From Sitta carolinensis (taxonomy: Eukaryota; Chordata; Aves; Passeriformes; Sittidae), in NCBI GenBank assembly GCA_032173965.1, contig CM063284.1:131741125-131805124 (forward strand): a DNA stretch of 64,000 nucleotides, read 5' to 3'. A program made the position numbers and the translations under genes. The notes under the pieces were generated by a model that worked only from the letters and a program-made list of their open reading frames with translations, made no database searches and was not told where the DNA came from. Positions 49,201 to 61,790 of the stretch are shown here, in pieces; within the stretch, counting starts at the first letter, position 1, and every line of letters starts with the position of its first letter.

Positions 49201-52200
49201 CCAAATACCATGTGGGTAGCAGGTAGTTCCATGATTCTCTGGGGAGCATGATTTGCTGTAGCTGGTTTTGTTGTACTCTTATTCAGTGAAATGTTTTACT
49301 GAATACCTCATAACAAGCTGCTGTTATACATTCATGGTGGTATTTTGTAATCTTGCTACAATAATCCACCTGTATGGATTTCAGCAAAAGGCTTATTGAA
49401 TTTAGTTTCCCCCCACTGCTGACCTGCCACCACGAGCTGGAGAATGTCCCTTACTGTGCCTGAAAGGTAATACTGGGTCAGAGTAACCCAGAAACTTAGG
49501 CTCCTTTTGAGAAACAAAGCTCCTTCCTCCAGAAATAAAGGGCAGGAGGGAGAAAAAGAAAACCAAAACCTTGCTCTGTATGTAGAGGTAACAAGGATGC
49601 CTTTCATTACTTATCTGAAATACTCTAACATAGCTTCTTCATTCTACTTTTGTCTCATGTTTGTCCCTGTTCCATCCAGTTGTTCCTGATGTATCTGAGG
49701 GGCACTGGCACCTGGTTTCTGAACATTGTGCTGTGGGATATAAAGATGGTTTAAAAGGTAGTCATCTAAATTACTGTACATTAGTGTGGGGAAAAACCTG
49801 TTTCCAATAACTTTTATGGGTCTTGCAGTATTTAATACATACCTAGTAATAGCTGTGTATGTAATTGTCTTTATATGATCAAAATATATTATTGGACATA
49901 CTTTTACATTCAGATGCCAAATTAAAATTTACTGTCAAATATGAGTGAGGTTTCTTTTTCCATTTAATAATGCTGGAAGTAAGATCTACCACTGTGTACA
50001 GTTCCACTTAGTATTTTGTAGTTGATTGAAGTATTGCTGCAAGATGTTAATGGGAATTTTCTCATGCTCCTTGGTTTGGCTGTTGTTCAGAGACTAGTTT
50101 TCATAACTTCTTCCAAACTATTTCATTAAACTTACATATTGTATGTATAATAAGCCACTTCTGATCCCTTTAAAACCTTACAGAGAGACAACCACACATT
50201 TGAGTTTTACATAGCAAAAGAGATATATCAGAGAATATGGGCAATGTCTACTGCTTTTTTTTTCTTTCTTAGATTAAGGCAAGGGATTGGCCGTGCTATG
50301 GCTTGCACTCTTTGATAGCTATATTTCTTTTTGTATTAAAGATGCTGTTTTTAAAAAGTACTTTGCTTTTTGTTTCTACCATTTTGCTTTCATTTTTCTT
50401 TGTATTTTGTCATCCTTGTGCTATCTCACTTCTATTTCTGATCATTGCTAGTTTTGGCACTAATTTTTTTTGGCTCTCTTCAGTAGTCAATATTGGAATA
50501 AATAATTATTGAAAAAGCTTCCTATCCTTCCTATTTATCCTGGATGAATAGGATTTTAACACCAACAGGAGCTTTTTGATCATCTCATCTGATATTCTTA
50601 TAAGAAAGTGTCTATAAATTGAACTAATTTTCCCTGATCCTGTAGGGTTGCCTAAGTTATGTTTATTCTGTGGGCTAAAATATGGCACCCAAAAAATTAG
50701 TCTGGTGCCTAAAAGCATTTCTTGGGTAGACTTATGAAGCATTTTTTAAAAACTTGTTCAGGATGTTTGTGGGCTAAGCAGCCCTAGGAAACTGAACATC
50801 TTGCATATTTGGAAGTATAAGAGAAAACTTCCTCATGTGGATTTTATGATTCTCTTTCGTGAATCTGCCACAGGGCTGGTGCTCTGGGCTAATAATGGCG
50901 TTTGCACCAGGGGAATGACATGAGACTATAATGTGGAAGGCAAAAATAGTGTACTTCCCATTTTTCCCTCCTGACATTAGGAAGGGAAGGAAGATTTTGT
51001 GTTCTGAAGTTAGCACAGAGGTTGGAACACCTTCATTTGACAATTTTAACATTAGTAAAGCTAGGAAAAGGCTCAGCTGGACTAGTGGTCTATAGCTGGT
51101 GTATACGTTGAGATATTAAGTAAGATGAGTTATGTATCTTTTGGTTGTATGAATACGGGTGGCTGGGTGGACTTAGTGTAATGGAGTGTGTGAAACCAGT
51201 GTAATATTTGCATAGGAGCAGTGAGGGACAGAATAAAGGGAGTAGAGACTAGAAAAGAAGTGATGAGTATGCTGGTGCTGCTCAAGTCCTCTAGGATGTG
51301 ATGTGCACATTTCTGTGTATTTGTTTCCTCAGTGCTGTGTGCAACATGCCCAATTTTTAGACTCAAAAAACAGCTCTTGGAGTTTTTGTTTAATTCAGCT
51401 GAAAAACCCTATCACTTTTCAGTGCTTTATCTTTCTTTACTGCAGTTTTGTCCTCCATGCTGCTGATGCAACAGTCAGCAAAAATTCTTTTTGAAGGCCC
51501 TCAATTTTTGGGATTTTTGAAGTGGAGTTTAGAGGTGGTTAAAATATTTTTGTGAGGATTTATTCTTGTTCAAAAAATCTTACAACGTGTAGTGTTCTGT
51601 TTAAGAGAAATATTCCCTCAATCTTAGGTCATTTTCCCTTTGGGAGAGGACCCCGAGCTACTGTCAGGATTTACTCTCTATAGTTGCTTTCTGCAGCTGT
51701 AAATCAGAATTGATAAGGAAAGAATGATAAGGTGCAATACCTTGAAACTTGGTGATTCCCAGCCTTTTCTCTGTGTCCGCTTTAGTCTTCAAGATCTTTT
51801 CTGATTTTAGAAATGTGTAAATAATGAAAATGGTTCTTGTCTGTAAATGTCTTGATGTGACCCCTTGAAAATTAGTGCTGTGCACCTTATTTCAACATAC
51901 CAATCAGAGGCAACTAATGTGATGTTATCAGTGATTTACATTGTTCAAAACTCTCAGAAAGTGAAAAGCTACTTTCTGTGTTCATCTTCAGCACCTAATT
52001 GCAGTGCAAAGCTTTTATTCTAGGTAAAAAAACCCACTTGACCCTATCATGGAGAAACTAAGAAATGTGTTCCCCCCCCACAGTCTTCTGCTATGGCACA
52101 TCATGCCTGTTAGGTTTTGGAGAGATTTTTTTTTTTGCTTGGAGCGTACGAAGTCTTCAGACTGATACAAGAAGAATATATTATTGAAAATCCAAATACG

Positions 52201-55200
52201 TTTCTGTTCTGATTGACCTAAAATGATGTAGTGGTGAAGATGGCTTGCATTTTAAAGAAAAATCTAAGTTCTGCTCTGTTTTCTAAACCAAGCAATTCTT
52301 ACTTAATTAATTTGTTTTTAATTGTATTTTTTTAGCACTCATATATTAGACCAAAAAAACACTAAAATATCTATATAGTTTAAAAACCTGATGAGGCAGG
52401 AAAAATGTTTGATGTTGAAGTCAAAGTTTGAGTGGGGGAAAAAAGCAATCCAGGATAAGATCTTTAATTTACAGGGTTAATTATGAAAAGTGGTAGATGT
52501 TGTTTGTAGCAGTAACAGACAAAATTTTTCTCTTTGACCTAGAACATAGAACATGCAAAGTTTTTGATTAAATACAAAGTTTTTTCTCTAGCTAAGTGGA
52601 ACACTGTGAATACTGTGGACAAATATCACTTATTTAATACTTCTCACCAAAACCATTCATACAGTATTTTGCAAAGTCGATTTCAGGAGTGTAGATTACT
52701 TGTGAGAAATGTGCTGTATTTGGGATCTCTGTGTTTCTTCTCTTAAAATCTATTTTGCATACTGGATCTAGGGGAAAAACTGTAGTATGAATTTTGTCCA
52801 TGGAGATAGTTATGGGACATTTTGTTCGTGGAAGAAATTATAAAACAATGTCTTAATAGATGATGATATTCGATATCTGACTTTTCAAGCAGAAGTTTAT
52901 AAATATGTAAGTATACATTCAGAAACTGAAGTGTAATTTTGTTGGTTTAGCTTTAAGCATGTCTGCATATACTGTGTGTATATTAATCTGTTATTTATAT
53001 ACTACACTAGTGAGCATTGCCAAAATACCTTAATGAAATAATCTTTTCTTGAAAGTAATTAAGCAATGTGATATAGTACATTTGCAAATAGGAGCAGAGG
53101 ATTTATGATAGGCAAGTGTGCACATAATGTGATTATAATTGAGCCACAGAAAAAGAGTAGAAGTGGAAGTATCCTTGTGTTTTATGTGTCATATTAAGTT
53201 TTAGTTGAAAAAGACACTTTGGTAAGCCTGCATGTGTATACGTGTATGAAGTACTCAGCACTTGAATTTGTTGCTAAGTTTGGCTTTGACATCTATAGTG
53301 TAAAGATTTATAAGGAGTTAAAGGATAGTGCTGTTACTAGGTTAATTTTTTATCATCTAGCATTTATGAAAATTGTAAAATTATACGTATAATTGACAAC
53401 TTTAAAAATACCCTGTATCGTGATTTAGCATGTATCTTTGGCTTCATAATATTATTACTCTTTTTTCTTAATCTACGTTGTTACTAATTTATTTTTCGAA
53501 GAGCTGCTGAAGTCCACAGGTTGTCTATCTCCAGTATTGCATCTCTTATCTCTTTTAGCTACCACATTGATATTGCTGCTCTTTAATTGTATTTTAAATT
53601 AATTTTTATATATGTTTTTCTACTTAAACAAAAATTTTTCATACTGATGCTTGTTGGAGTATGGGATAGCTTAGAAAAAGAATATCTGTGGATAAAAAAT
53701 TGCTTTTCATCATTTGGCACAAGTATTTATCCACATGTAAGTGTGCCTGTGTGCTTCCACAGAGGAAGCAGGGTTAGGATGAAATTCAAACTGCCACATG
53801 ATGTTTCCAGAAACACAGAAAGTATCAGTGTAGGGAGCACAGTCATTTAAAAACATGGATATTTAGAAATCCTTGTGTGACTATGTTAAGACTCATATCA
53901 GTAAGATGCACTGCCACAATCATGTCCTGTGCTAAGTTCCTTTATATGCGGTATATTGTTTCTTTGAACCTTTTATTACTGCTTACAATCTGATTTTCAG
54001 ACTTACGCACACAAAAACAACTATTTAGGCACTCACTGCTTCAATATTTGTTCAGTGTGAAGTGGAAATCTGTGCTTTTTTGCATCCTGTGTTCTTTGCC
54101 AGGAAGTTTGGAAATAAAAATGTGCAGGCCAACTATATGAAAGCTAGATGCATTTTTTTCTTATAAAGTATTAAACAAATACTTAATCATTTTGTTCAAT
54201 GAATCACGAACTTGCGTTCCTCCCACAACAGTAAGTCTTGAGAATTAACTGTGCTTATGTGGCAAGATTTCAGAGTAAATCTTGATTCAGGGTGATGTAT
54301 TTTAGAGCCTTGCCTTTCCAGAGCACTTTAAAAATCTGTTCAATACTTTTTCTTGAACCGACATAGTTTTTAAAGCACTATTTGGATATTTATTTTAATG
54401 ATATGTAAGACACGTTCAGATGTGTCTCACAAAGCATTAAAGTTGGTATGTAAGACATACCAAAGTGATAGTTGAAGTTTCTAACTTTGTTCAGTTTATT
54501 CTGTGAGATACGGGTTAAAGATTTGGTCTGCAGACTGAAGGCGAAGAAGAAGGAAGAGTAGTGAGGAGACCTGCCTGGACAGAAAAATGGAGCATGTCTG
54601 TTTGTGTATAGTGGATTCAGGAGTGAAAGGACCATGGTCTGTGCCACAGGAGGGTGCTAGAGTGTGAATGGGGTCCCTGGGTGATTGCCATAGGTGGACA
54701 ATCCTTCATTGTCCTTGTCTTTAAATTATTGGTGTTATCTAAAGTTTACAGAATGACTTATTATAAAGTGAGGGATTTGCCTTCTGACTAATTAAATTAT
54801 CTTTTGCTCTTCAGGACTGCAGATAAAAAACATCAGTCAAGAAAAGCTCTCTTGTAGTTCGACATGAATGCAATTGCATCTATATGAATTCATAGTATTT
54901 TGAATAGTACACCTTAGGTTAGTGTTTGAAGGTGCTACAGCTATCCATCACTGTAACCAGTATATACCATGTAAAATAAATGTGAAACCTGAATGAGTTG
55001 ATGACTTAATGGTATGTTACTTGTGATTGCTTTTGTCAAACTTAAATTTATAAAACAGATCTCACAATGTGAATTAATAGATAAAATCACAAAGAGTTAA
55101 TGATCTAAGAGAATATTTCTGTGAGTTTAATTTTTTTAAACTTTTTATTTCTTGGCTGATGTTATTCAGTAGTTTTGTTACAGATGTTGTTCCATGTTTT

Positions 55201-58200
55201 GATTTGAAACAAGATACAGTATTTTCTGCTTCCTCACTAAATACTCCCTGAGCTTTCCTTTTTGGCATCCTATGAGATTAGAGGATATTTCCAAGCCTTT
55301 TTTACTTTCCCACATACATATTTTTTTCCCCAAGTTGTTTTCAATTTTATTTCTCCATCCTGTTGTCCAGTTTTTAATTTCTTCCTGTTGCACGTGGCTG
55401 AAGTCCTGTGTCCCTAGCTCCTTTCAGAATGCTTACGTTTTATTCCCTTGGGCACTCAGATTCATTTCTTTCTGACACTCACTTTCCTACCTTCTTTTAA
55501 ACCTGTCCTTATTCTTTCATTGCAACTTTGACCAAGGATAAAAAGTATTTTCCATTCAAAATAATTGGCACAGATTTGAAAGAAGGTGGGGTGTTTTTTA
55601 ATTTGATGTTAAAAGTCATCCCTTTAGGTAGGATTAAGAAAGGTATATTTGAACTCTGAACGTTCAGATCTTTGAAAGGAAGTGACATGAGCATGGTGTT
55701 CACTGGAAAGAATAACGAATGTTGAATCCTGGAATAGAGTCCATGCTGCCTGAGAGGAGGCACACTGTATTTTAAATTAACCAATGTGATAAAAAATTAC
55801 ATGTTGCGTTATAATATAGACATCTTTTGTAAAACTTTGCAACATTTACAGTGTAGTGCTGACAGCTGCACTTAATGTATAGCATTCTGGTGGTTTGGTG
55901 TGATAGACTGCTGGCTGTTTTAGAAGATAAATTGCTGTTTATTTAGGTTTAAGTTAATGCTTCAAAAGCTTTCTTACTTAAAAAGCAAAGCATTATAAAT
56001 AGCAATAAGTTCTCTGAAATGCTCTACACACTACAGACTGACAATTGCAAAAGAAAAGACTGATTACAAGTAGAAAACCTGTAACTATGTGTTTTGAGTA
56101 AGTTGTTCTTATGTGTACTTTTTAACATTGATTAACTAGGAAGTTTTTGCAGCCATTCAGCCAGCTTTGTAGTTTAGTCCAATAGTTTTAAATAATGTTA
56201 TTTAAATAAGATGTAATTGACAAATTACATTAGGGGAAAAATCTGTTCTTCTCCACCATGTTGTCTGAAGTTTAGCTTAAAAAGAAAATATAAATGAAGT
56301 ATAAATTTGCAAGTGAGTTGTTAGAAATACAGCAGAGCTATTAATGTGTACTTGTAAGTTTAAAGACAAGCATTTTGAGAAATTTTATGGAAGTTTTGCT
56401 TGAGACAACTAAATAATTAAGCTCTCAACTAGGTTTCTGTGTTTAGAATTTGATCAGCTGGAAAATAAGAAAACTATGTAAGTTAAGATAAATTATGTTT
56501 CAGACACACGTATGGAAGTATCTAAAATTTGATGTACCGTTATACTCAGTACATACTAATTTCTTAAAGCTGTTTGAATATCATATATATCATTAATACA
56601 ATTACATAGTGTCACATGTATGTTCATGGAATGCATGAAAAGTATATGTGAGAAGAACTATTGGAAATAAGTTAGAAAATGAATTTTTTTCTTAACATAG
56701 CACTAAAAAAAAAGACATGACTATTATTTTTGTAAAGATTGTGGTTAGTTTTTGAAAAAGAGAAGAATTTTTTATTATGTTATGTTGGTGTTCCAGTTTC
56801 CTTCTGTAGATTGTATTGTACACTGAAATCTCACTTTTGCTTCAGTGAAACGCCCTTACTTCTGAATGTGCAGAATGCAGTGAAAGCTGCAGTGTTTCAG
56901 TCTTCCTGTGCCTGTGGCTGAGAAATATTTTTACCTGAACCTTCCTGTATTGGCAAAAATGTCCTGAAGAGTACTACCTTGGAAAAAAGTCCCTGTTGTA
57001 GGTTCTGTGAAGAATGGCCCCAAGCACAAATTTGGCTTGGACCTATCTTGGACAGTAACTGAGGAAGAAAGGACTGCTGGGCTAAAATCTCTGACCCAAA
57101 TGCTTTTCAGTTGCATTGGGTTTTAAGATTGAAATCTTAAGGAAACCAGATGTGCATGGCTTGGTCATTCAGTCTTCTCTGCTTCTTCTTTTGCACTGCC
57201 CCATGAAATTTTGAACCCACTGACTAGTTTCAAACAATTTTGATGGAGAATTAGTCATGTAAGCATAACCTAAACACTTGTGAAAATCAATAGCAGCTGG
57301 AGGGACCTTAGTGGGTATACTCTTCCTTCTGACATTGGCATGTATAATTTGTTGCTGTTCCATTACCACTTTGCTCTCTTTCCAACCCCAGCACCCGCCA
57401 AAAGCCAGGCATTAGCCAAATGATGCTCAGCGCTGAAAAGAGCTTGCTTGGATAGCAAATTCTCCAGGCTAAGCTTTATGCCTCAGGCCTTTCACTGTTA
57501 TATATCAGTGGTTTATTGTGATGATGGAAATTTGAGAGCTGAGGATTACTCAATTTGCTGGGACCCTGCTGTAGGTCTGCTGTTCAGTAGTGTTTGGGAT
57601 TAGGAGAAAATTTGGTCTGGACAGTATTCTACCTTTCTCTGGAGGAAGTGGGTGGCAAGGTTATGTTGTAATAAAAATTATTACTACATCCTTGGCAGGT
57701 GCTTGGTGGAGAGAATTCTTGCACGTGGGCTCTGGCTTTCTAATAAAATCCAGTAGGAAATGTGTTAGGGGAAAGTACCCTCTAAAGAAAGTGTGAAACG
57801 GAGCTGAACTGCAACCCACCAGAACTGTGCAGGGAAACAAATACCATCAGTTATCTACCAGCACAAAAGAAAGTGATGTCTTGGTGAAGTCTGGGGCCAG
57901 TTGAAATAGTACTGGAGACCAATGCTAACCCTCTGGCAGGTGGAAGAGAGTATGAGCGAGTGACCTGAATAGATAAAATTTTTGCTAATGGTTCCCAGGT
58001 GTTGTTTAATGAATTAACGTGACTGAGGCATGCTGCAGGAACAGACTTGATAAATGCTGAAGTACTTCTCTCCCATTCCAAATATTTCAGGGTACCTGCA
58101 ACAAGGATATGAGTATGTCCAGTCTTTGGTACAGTCTTCCAAAATAGCACACACAAAAATGTAAGCAGGTGGTGTAAGAAAAATCTATGTTTGTTGTAGT

Positions 58201-60689
58201 ACCAGTTCAGTAGCTGCACCTGTAAGAGCGTGAGATGCTCCTCTAACAGGCCCCAAAATGTGTGTTAGGCTGGATGACAGTGGAACAGTCAGAGTGCCCT
58301 GGAGTTTCCATGTATGGAGATAAATTGTTTAAACTTGAAATATATATCCTATTTTGTTCTGACTTAATTTTCAAGAGATTTTTGAAATAGGTATCTGTTC
58401 ATTTATCACTCTTAATTTTGTTATGTTTGCTTGTTTCTGAACACAGAAGTGGGAAGAGAGAACAGAAATGCAGGCCATTTCTCTTAGGTTTCAATTTGTT
58501 CTCCTGAGTATATTTTCTGTTGCTCTTTTCTCCCAGTCCTTCAGGGTTAAACTGTTTCAGTCACTCCTCTTTCTCATTTTCAGTCACAGATAATATATGA
58601 CCCATTTCAGCCCATGTTACCAGTTTTGCTGAAGGGGCTCACCTTTCTGCTATGTCTTTCCTCTTGACTTTTCAGACAACCTAGTGTGAGAGATACTGAG
58701 TTAGAGTTCTATGCACTGTGACTTCTGTTGAACAAACTTTTCACAATTGACTTTTTTTATCCCTTCCAACTTTGCTCCTACAGAGATGCTACTGTAATAT
58801 TTCTCTTTTTTTTTAATTTAATTTATTTTTTTATTTTTTTAACTTTGAGAGCTCTAGTCATGGGTCTAACTTCACTTTGTTTGATATTAAATGCAGAATA
58901 ATGTTACAGAATTAATGCCATCCAACCCATATTCCCCAAGCAAAGCACTGCACAAACTTCCTGTAACATGAGAGAATGAAATCTTGAAAAAGCTTATACT
59001 AGGAGGAATTGCAGAAAAGTAATTTTGAGATGTTTATTTCGATTAAAAAGCACTTACATCACGGTAGGTGGCCTCATAATTTTTTTAAAACTACAGTAAA
59101 TGTATCAGAAGCTTTACTAGATGATCAGTTAACAGTTTATAATATAACTTTCTTTACACAGTAGAAAGAAGATATTTGTACAACTCCCCTCAAAAAGAAC
59201 TTACAAAGTCATTTTATTTGTTACTCAGTCTTGAGTGTTGAGAAATTGGGGTATATTTCTGAGAACCACTTAGTGAGAACAGCCTGTTCTATTTATCTTT
59301 GGCTGTATGACCGTTCTTTCAGACGCTTGACAGCTCCTTTTCTTGTAAACAAAAGAATGTTCCTTTCAAATACCCTGGATAATCAGCTAATCAAAGCAGT
59401 AGCAACATCACAGGGAGATGTTATCCAGAAATCACTAGGAAGATGGCACACGTTTTGTGATATCAGTGCAACAGATCCCTTCTAAAGCTTCATGGCTTAC
59501 CTTTGGGGCTGCTGTGCCAGCTTTTTAGCCTGTCCGCAGCATTTCTGAGGATTTTTAACTTGTACCTCTGTTTTGGAGCACAGTGGGCTGTGCTAACATA
59601 GAATTAACACAAGTCTTATGCTAACACTGGGAGGTGGGTGCAACACTCTCATCTAATGCAGGTACCTTAAATGTGCCTTGTTGGTCATGCTGCTGGTTGT
59701 TTCTGTTCATTTAACATTAGCCAAGATCATATGCAACAAGAGGCAAATAGAGGCTGACACCTTGTTTAAATTATTTCTTGATTGCTCCAATTTGTCTGTT
59801 CTGCTTAACCAGACTTAAACCTTGTTTATTTGCCCCACTCCCTACATCTCTGCCTCAAATTCCTTGGTATTTCTCCTTCATAGTCTGTCTGGGACGTAAT
59901 ATTAAGAGTTTATTTTTGACATGTTTGTACATGAGATAGTACTGAAAAAACACTGGTAGAAAAAAAAAAAAAAAGACTTTCCAGCATGTTCTTGTCTGCC
60001 ATACAGAAAGACAGAGCTCAGTCTCTGAGTACTCATTCTGATGTATGTGATTTGAAAAGATGGAAAATTGACTTTTGTTATAGTGAAAAAAAGAAAATGG
60101 GCAGTCTCAAATAGTCTTTTGAAAGTACTAGACATGTATATATATAAACTTATAATTTATATATATAATACAGAATTTCTTAATTATTCTGCAAAATTGA
60201 AACACAGCCTAATTTGGCTAAATTGTCTTCAATATTTTACACTGTCATCATTTTGAAATATACCTATGTATTTACATAATTTTAAAGTAAATGTGTGTTA
60301 GACTATTAAATCACACCTTGCAAAATATGCACAGACGTTATATGTGGGCTGCTGGATTTTCTCTGTTTCAGTGTTATGCTTCTAGTTTGCTGTTCATTAA
60401 AAGAAACAATAAAATTAATTTTCTATACTAATTTCTAAGCAGCATTTAACCCGTGTTAGCCAGCAGAAGTGTTGTTGTGAGGTTAGAATGAATCTTTTGA
60501 TGTGTAATTCATATTAGCAATTGTACAGCAGTGGAAAAGAACCAGATATCCGTTTGAATGCAAGATCTTGATGGTGTTTACGGTTTTAGTGAAACTTCTG
60601 TATTTTAAAAATAATATTTTTAAAAATTTGTATTACTTTTTGTTTTATTTTTGCATGCAGAGAAATCATAGTGCAATTTTGAATGGTTT

Positions 60690-61790
60690 CTGGTGATGAT
60701 CTAGTCTAAACCAAGTCCGATTAGAATGGTTTGCTGCAGGACTTGGCCAGCAAAATGCTGAGTAACTCCAAGGACTGAGACTCTACCACCTCTCTGGGCA
60801 GCCATTTTAGTACTTGATCACCCTCCGTATGGTGAAAGAGTTGGTCCTGCTTGGAATTGCACAGTTCAGATTTCTACCATGAAAAGATGAGTGGGAAAAG
60901 ACACAATCTGGCTCCTAATTCTCTGTACCCTCCCAGTATATAGCTGTAGGCAGCAGTAGAATCATCCTACTCCAGTCTGAGCAACCCTAATTAATCTTTA
61001 TCTCCCCTGAGAGAGAGAGAGCCCAGGAGGCTGCTTCTGTGCCCTAACCACCGTGGTGGTCCTCTGGAGATCTGCTTCTGGAGTGTCTCAGTGAGCCCTT
61101 GACTGGGTGCAGTATCCCATACAGTGTCTCACTGGGAGCTAAGGGAGGGGAATAATTGTGCCTGTGGCTCCACCCTTGCTGATACAGCCCAGCACGCAAC
61201 TGGCCTTTGCAGCAAGGACACCCTGCTGACACATGGGCAGCTTGCTGCCCCTTGGGACCCTTGGATTGGTTTCTGAAAAGCTGGTCTCGAGTGGTTTGGT
61301 GTTAGGCTGCAGTTCGAGAAGATCTTTATCCTGGATACTCCAGCACTCAGTGCTTACATCTGGATTTCACTGAGTTCCTGACAGCCCATTTCTTCACCCC
61401 TAAGGACCCTGTCAATAGCAGCCCTGCCCACCAGTGCATTGGTTCCTCTCCCTAGGTTGGTAGTATCCACAGTTTTAATGAGAGTGCTCTCTATCCATTC
61501 ATCTGGTCTTTAGTGTGCATGTTAAAACACCACAGACTTGGTACTGATCCTTGAAGGATGCCACAAGTAACCAGTGATCAGCTGGACTTTGTACCCTGAT
61601 CACAACCCTTTGAGCTCAGTGGTCCAGCCACTTTTTCACTAACTCCCACTATGCAGTTGCTACCTCACCAGTGTGTGAATGAGGAGACTGTCCATGGGAG
61701 GAGGCAAAGGCCTTGCTAAAATGAACACATCCTGAATGTTGCTCCTCGTTTTGCCACAGGCGGCCAACTACTCGGCAGTATGAGCGCTGT
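60690..61790 (-). mobile_element. CR1 LINE fragment, ~1.1 kb, minus strand
   Basis: On the + strand it shows reverse-complement CR1 signatures in order: 'gatgatctagtctaaacca', 'ctaccacctctctgggcagc', 'gcagtatcccatacagtgtc', 'ggacaccctgctgacacatg', 'tgttaaaacaccacagactt', 'ggatgccacaagtaaccagt' and 'tgatcacaaccctttgagct'. These run from the 3' UTR back into the C-terminal part of the CR1 ORF2 (reverse-transcriptase protein), now broken by many substitutions and indels. It is the longest CR1 copy in the window and appears old. Edges are approximate. Confidence 0.88.

Noticed and set aside
59231..59485. 84-codon + frame ending ...CDISATDPF, which shares DISATD with a later part of VPS13B
   Set aside because: Only six residues match. 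The flanking residues do not resemble VPS13B, and no splice acceptor/donor pair frames a fitting exon. Chance match.
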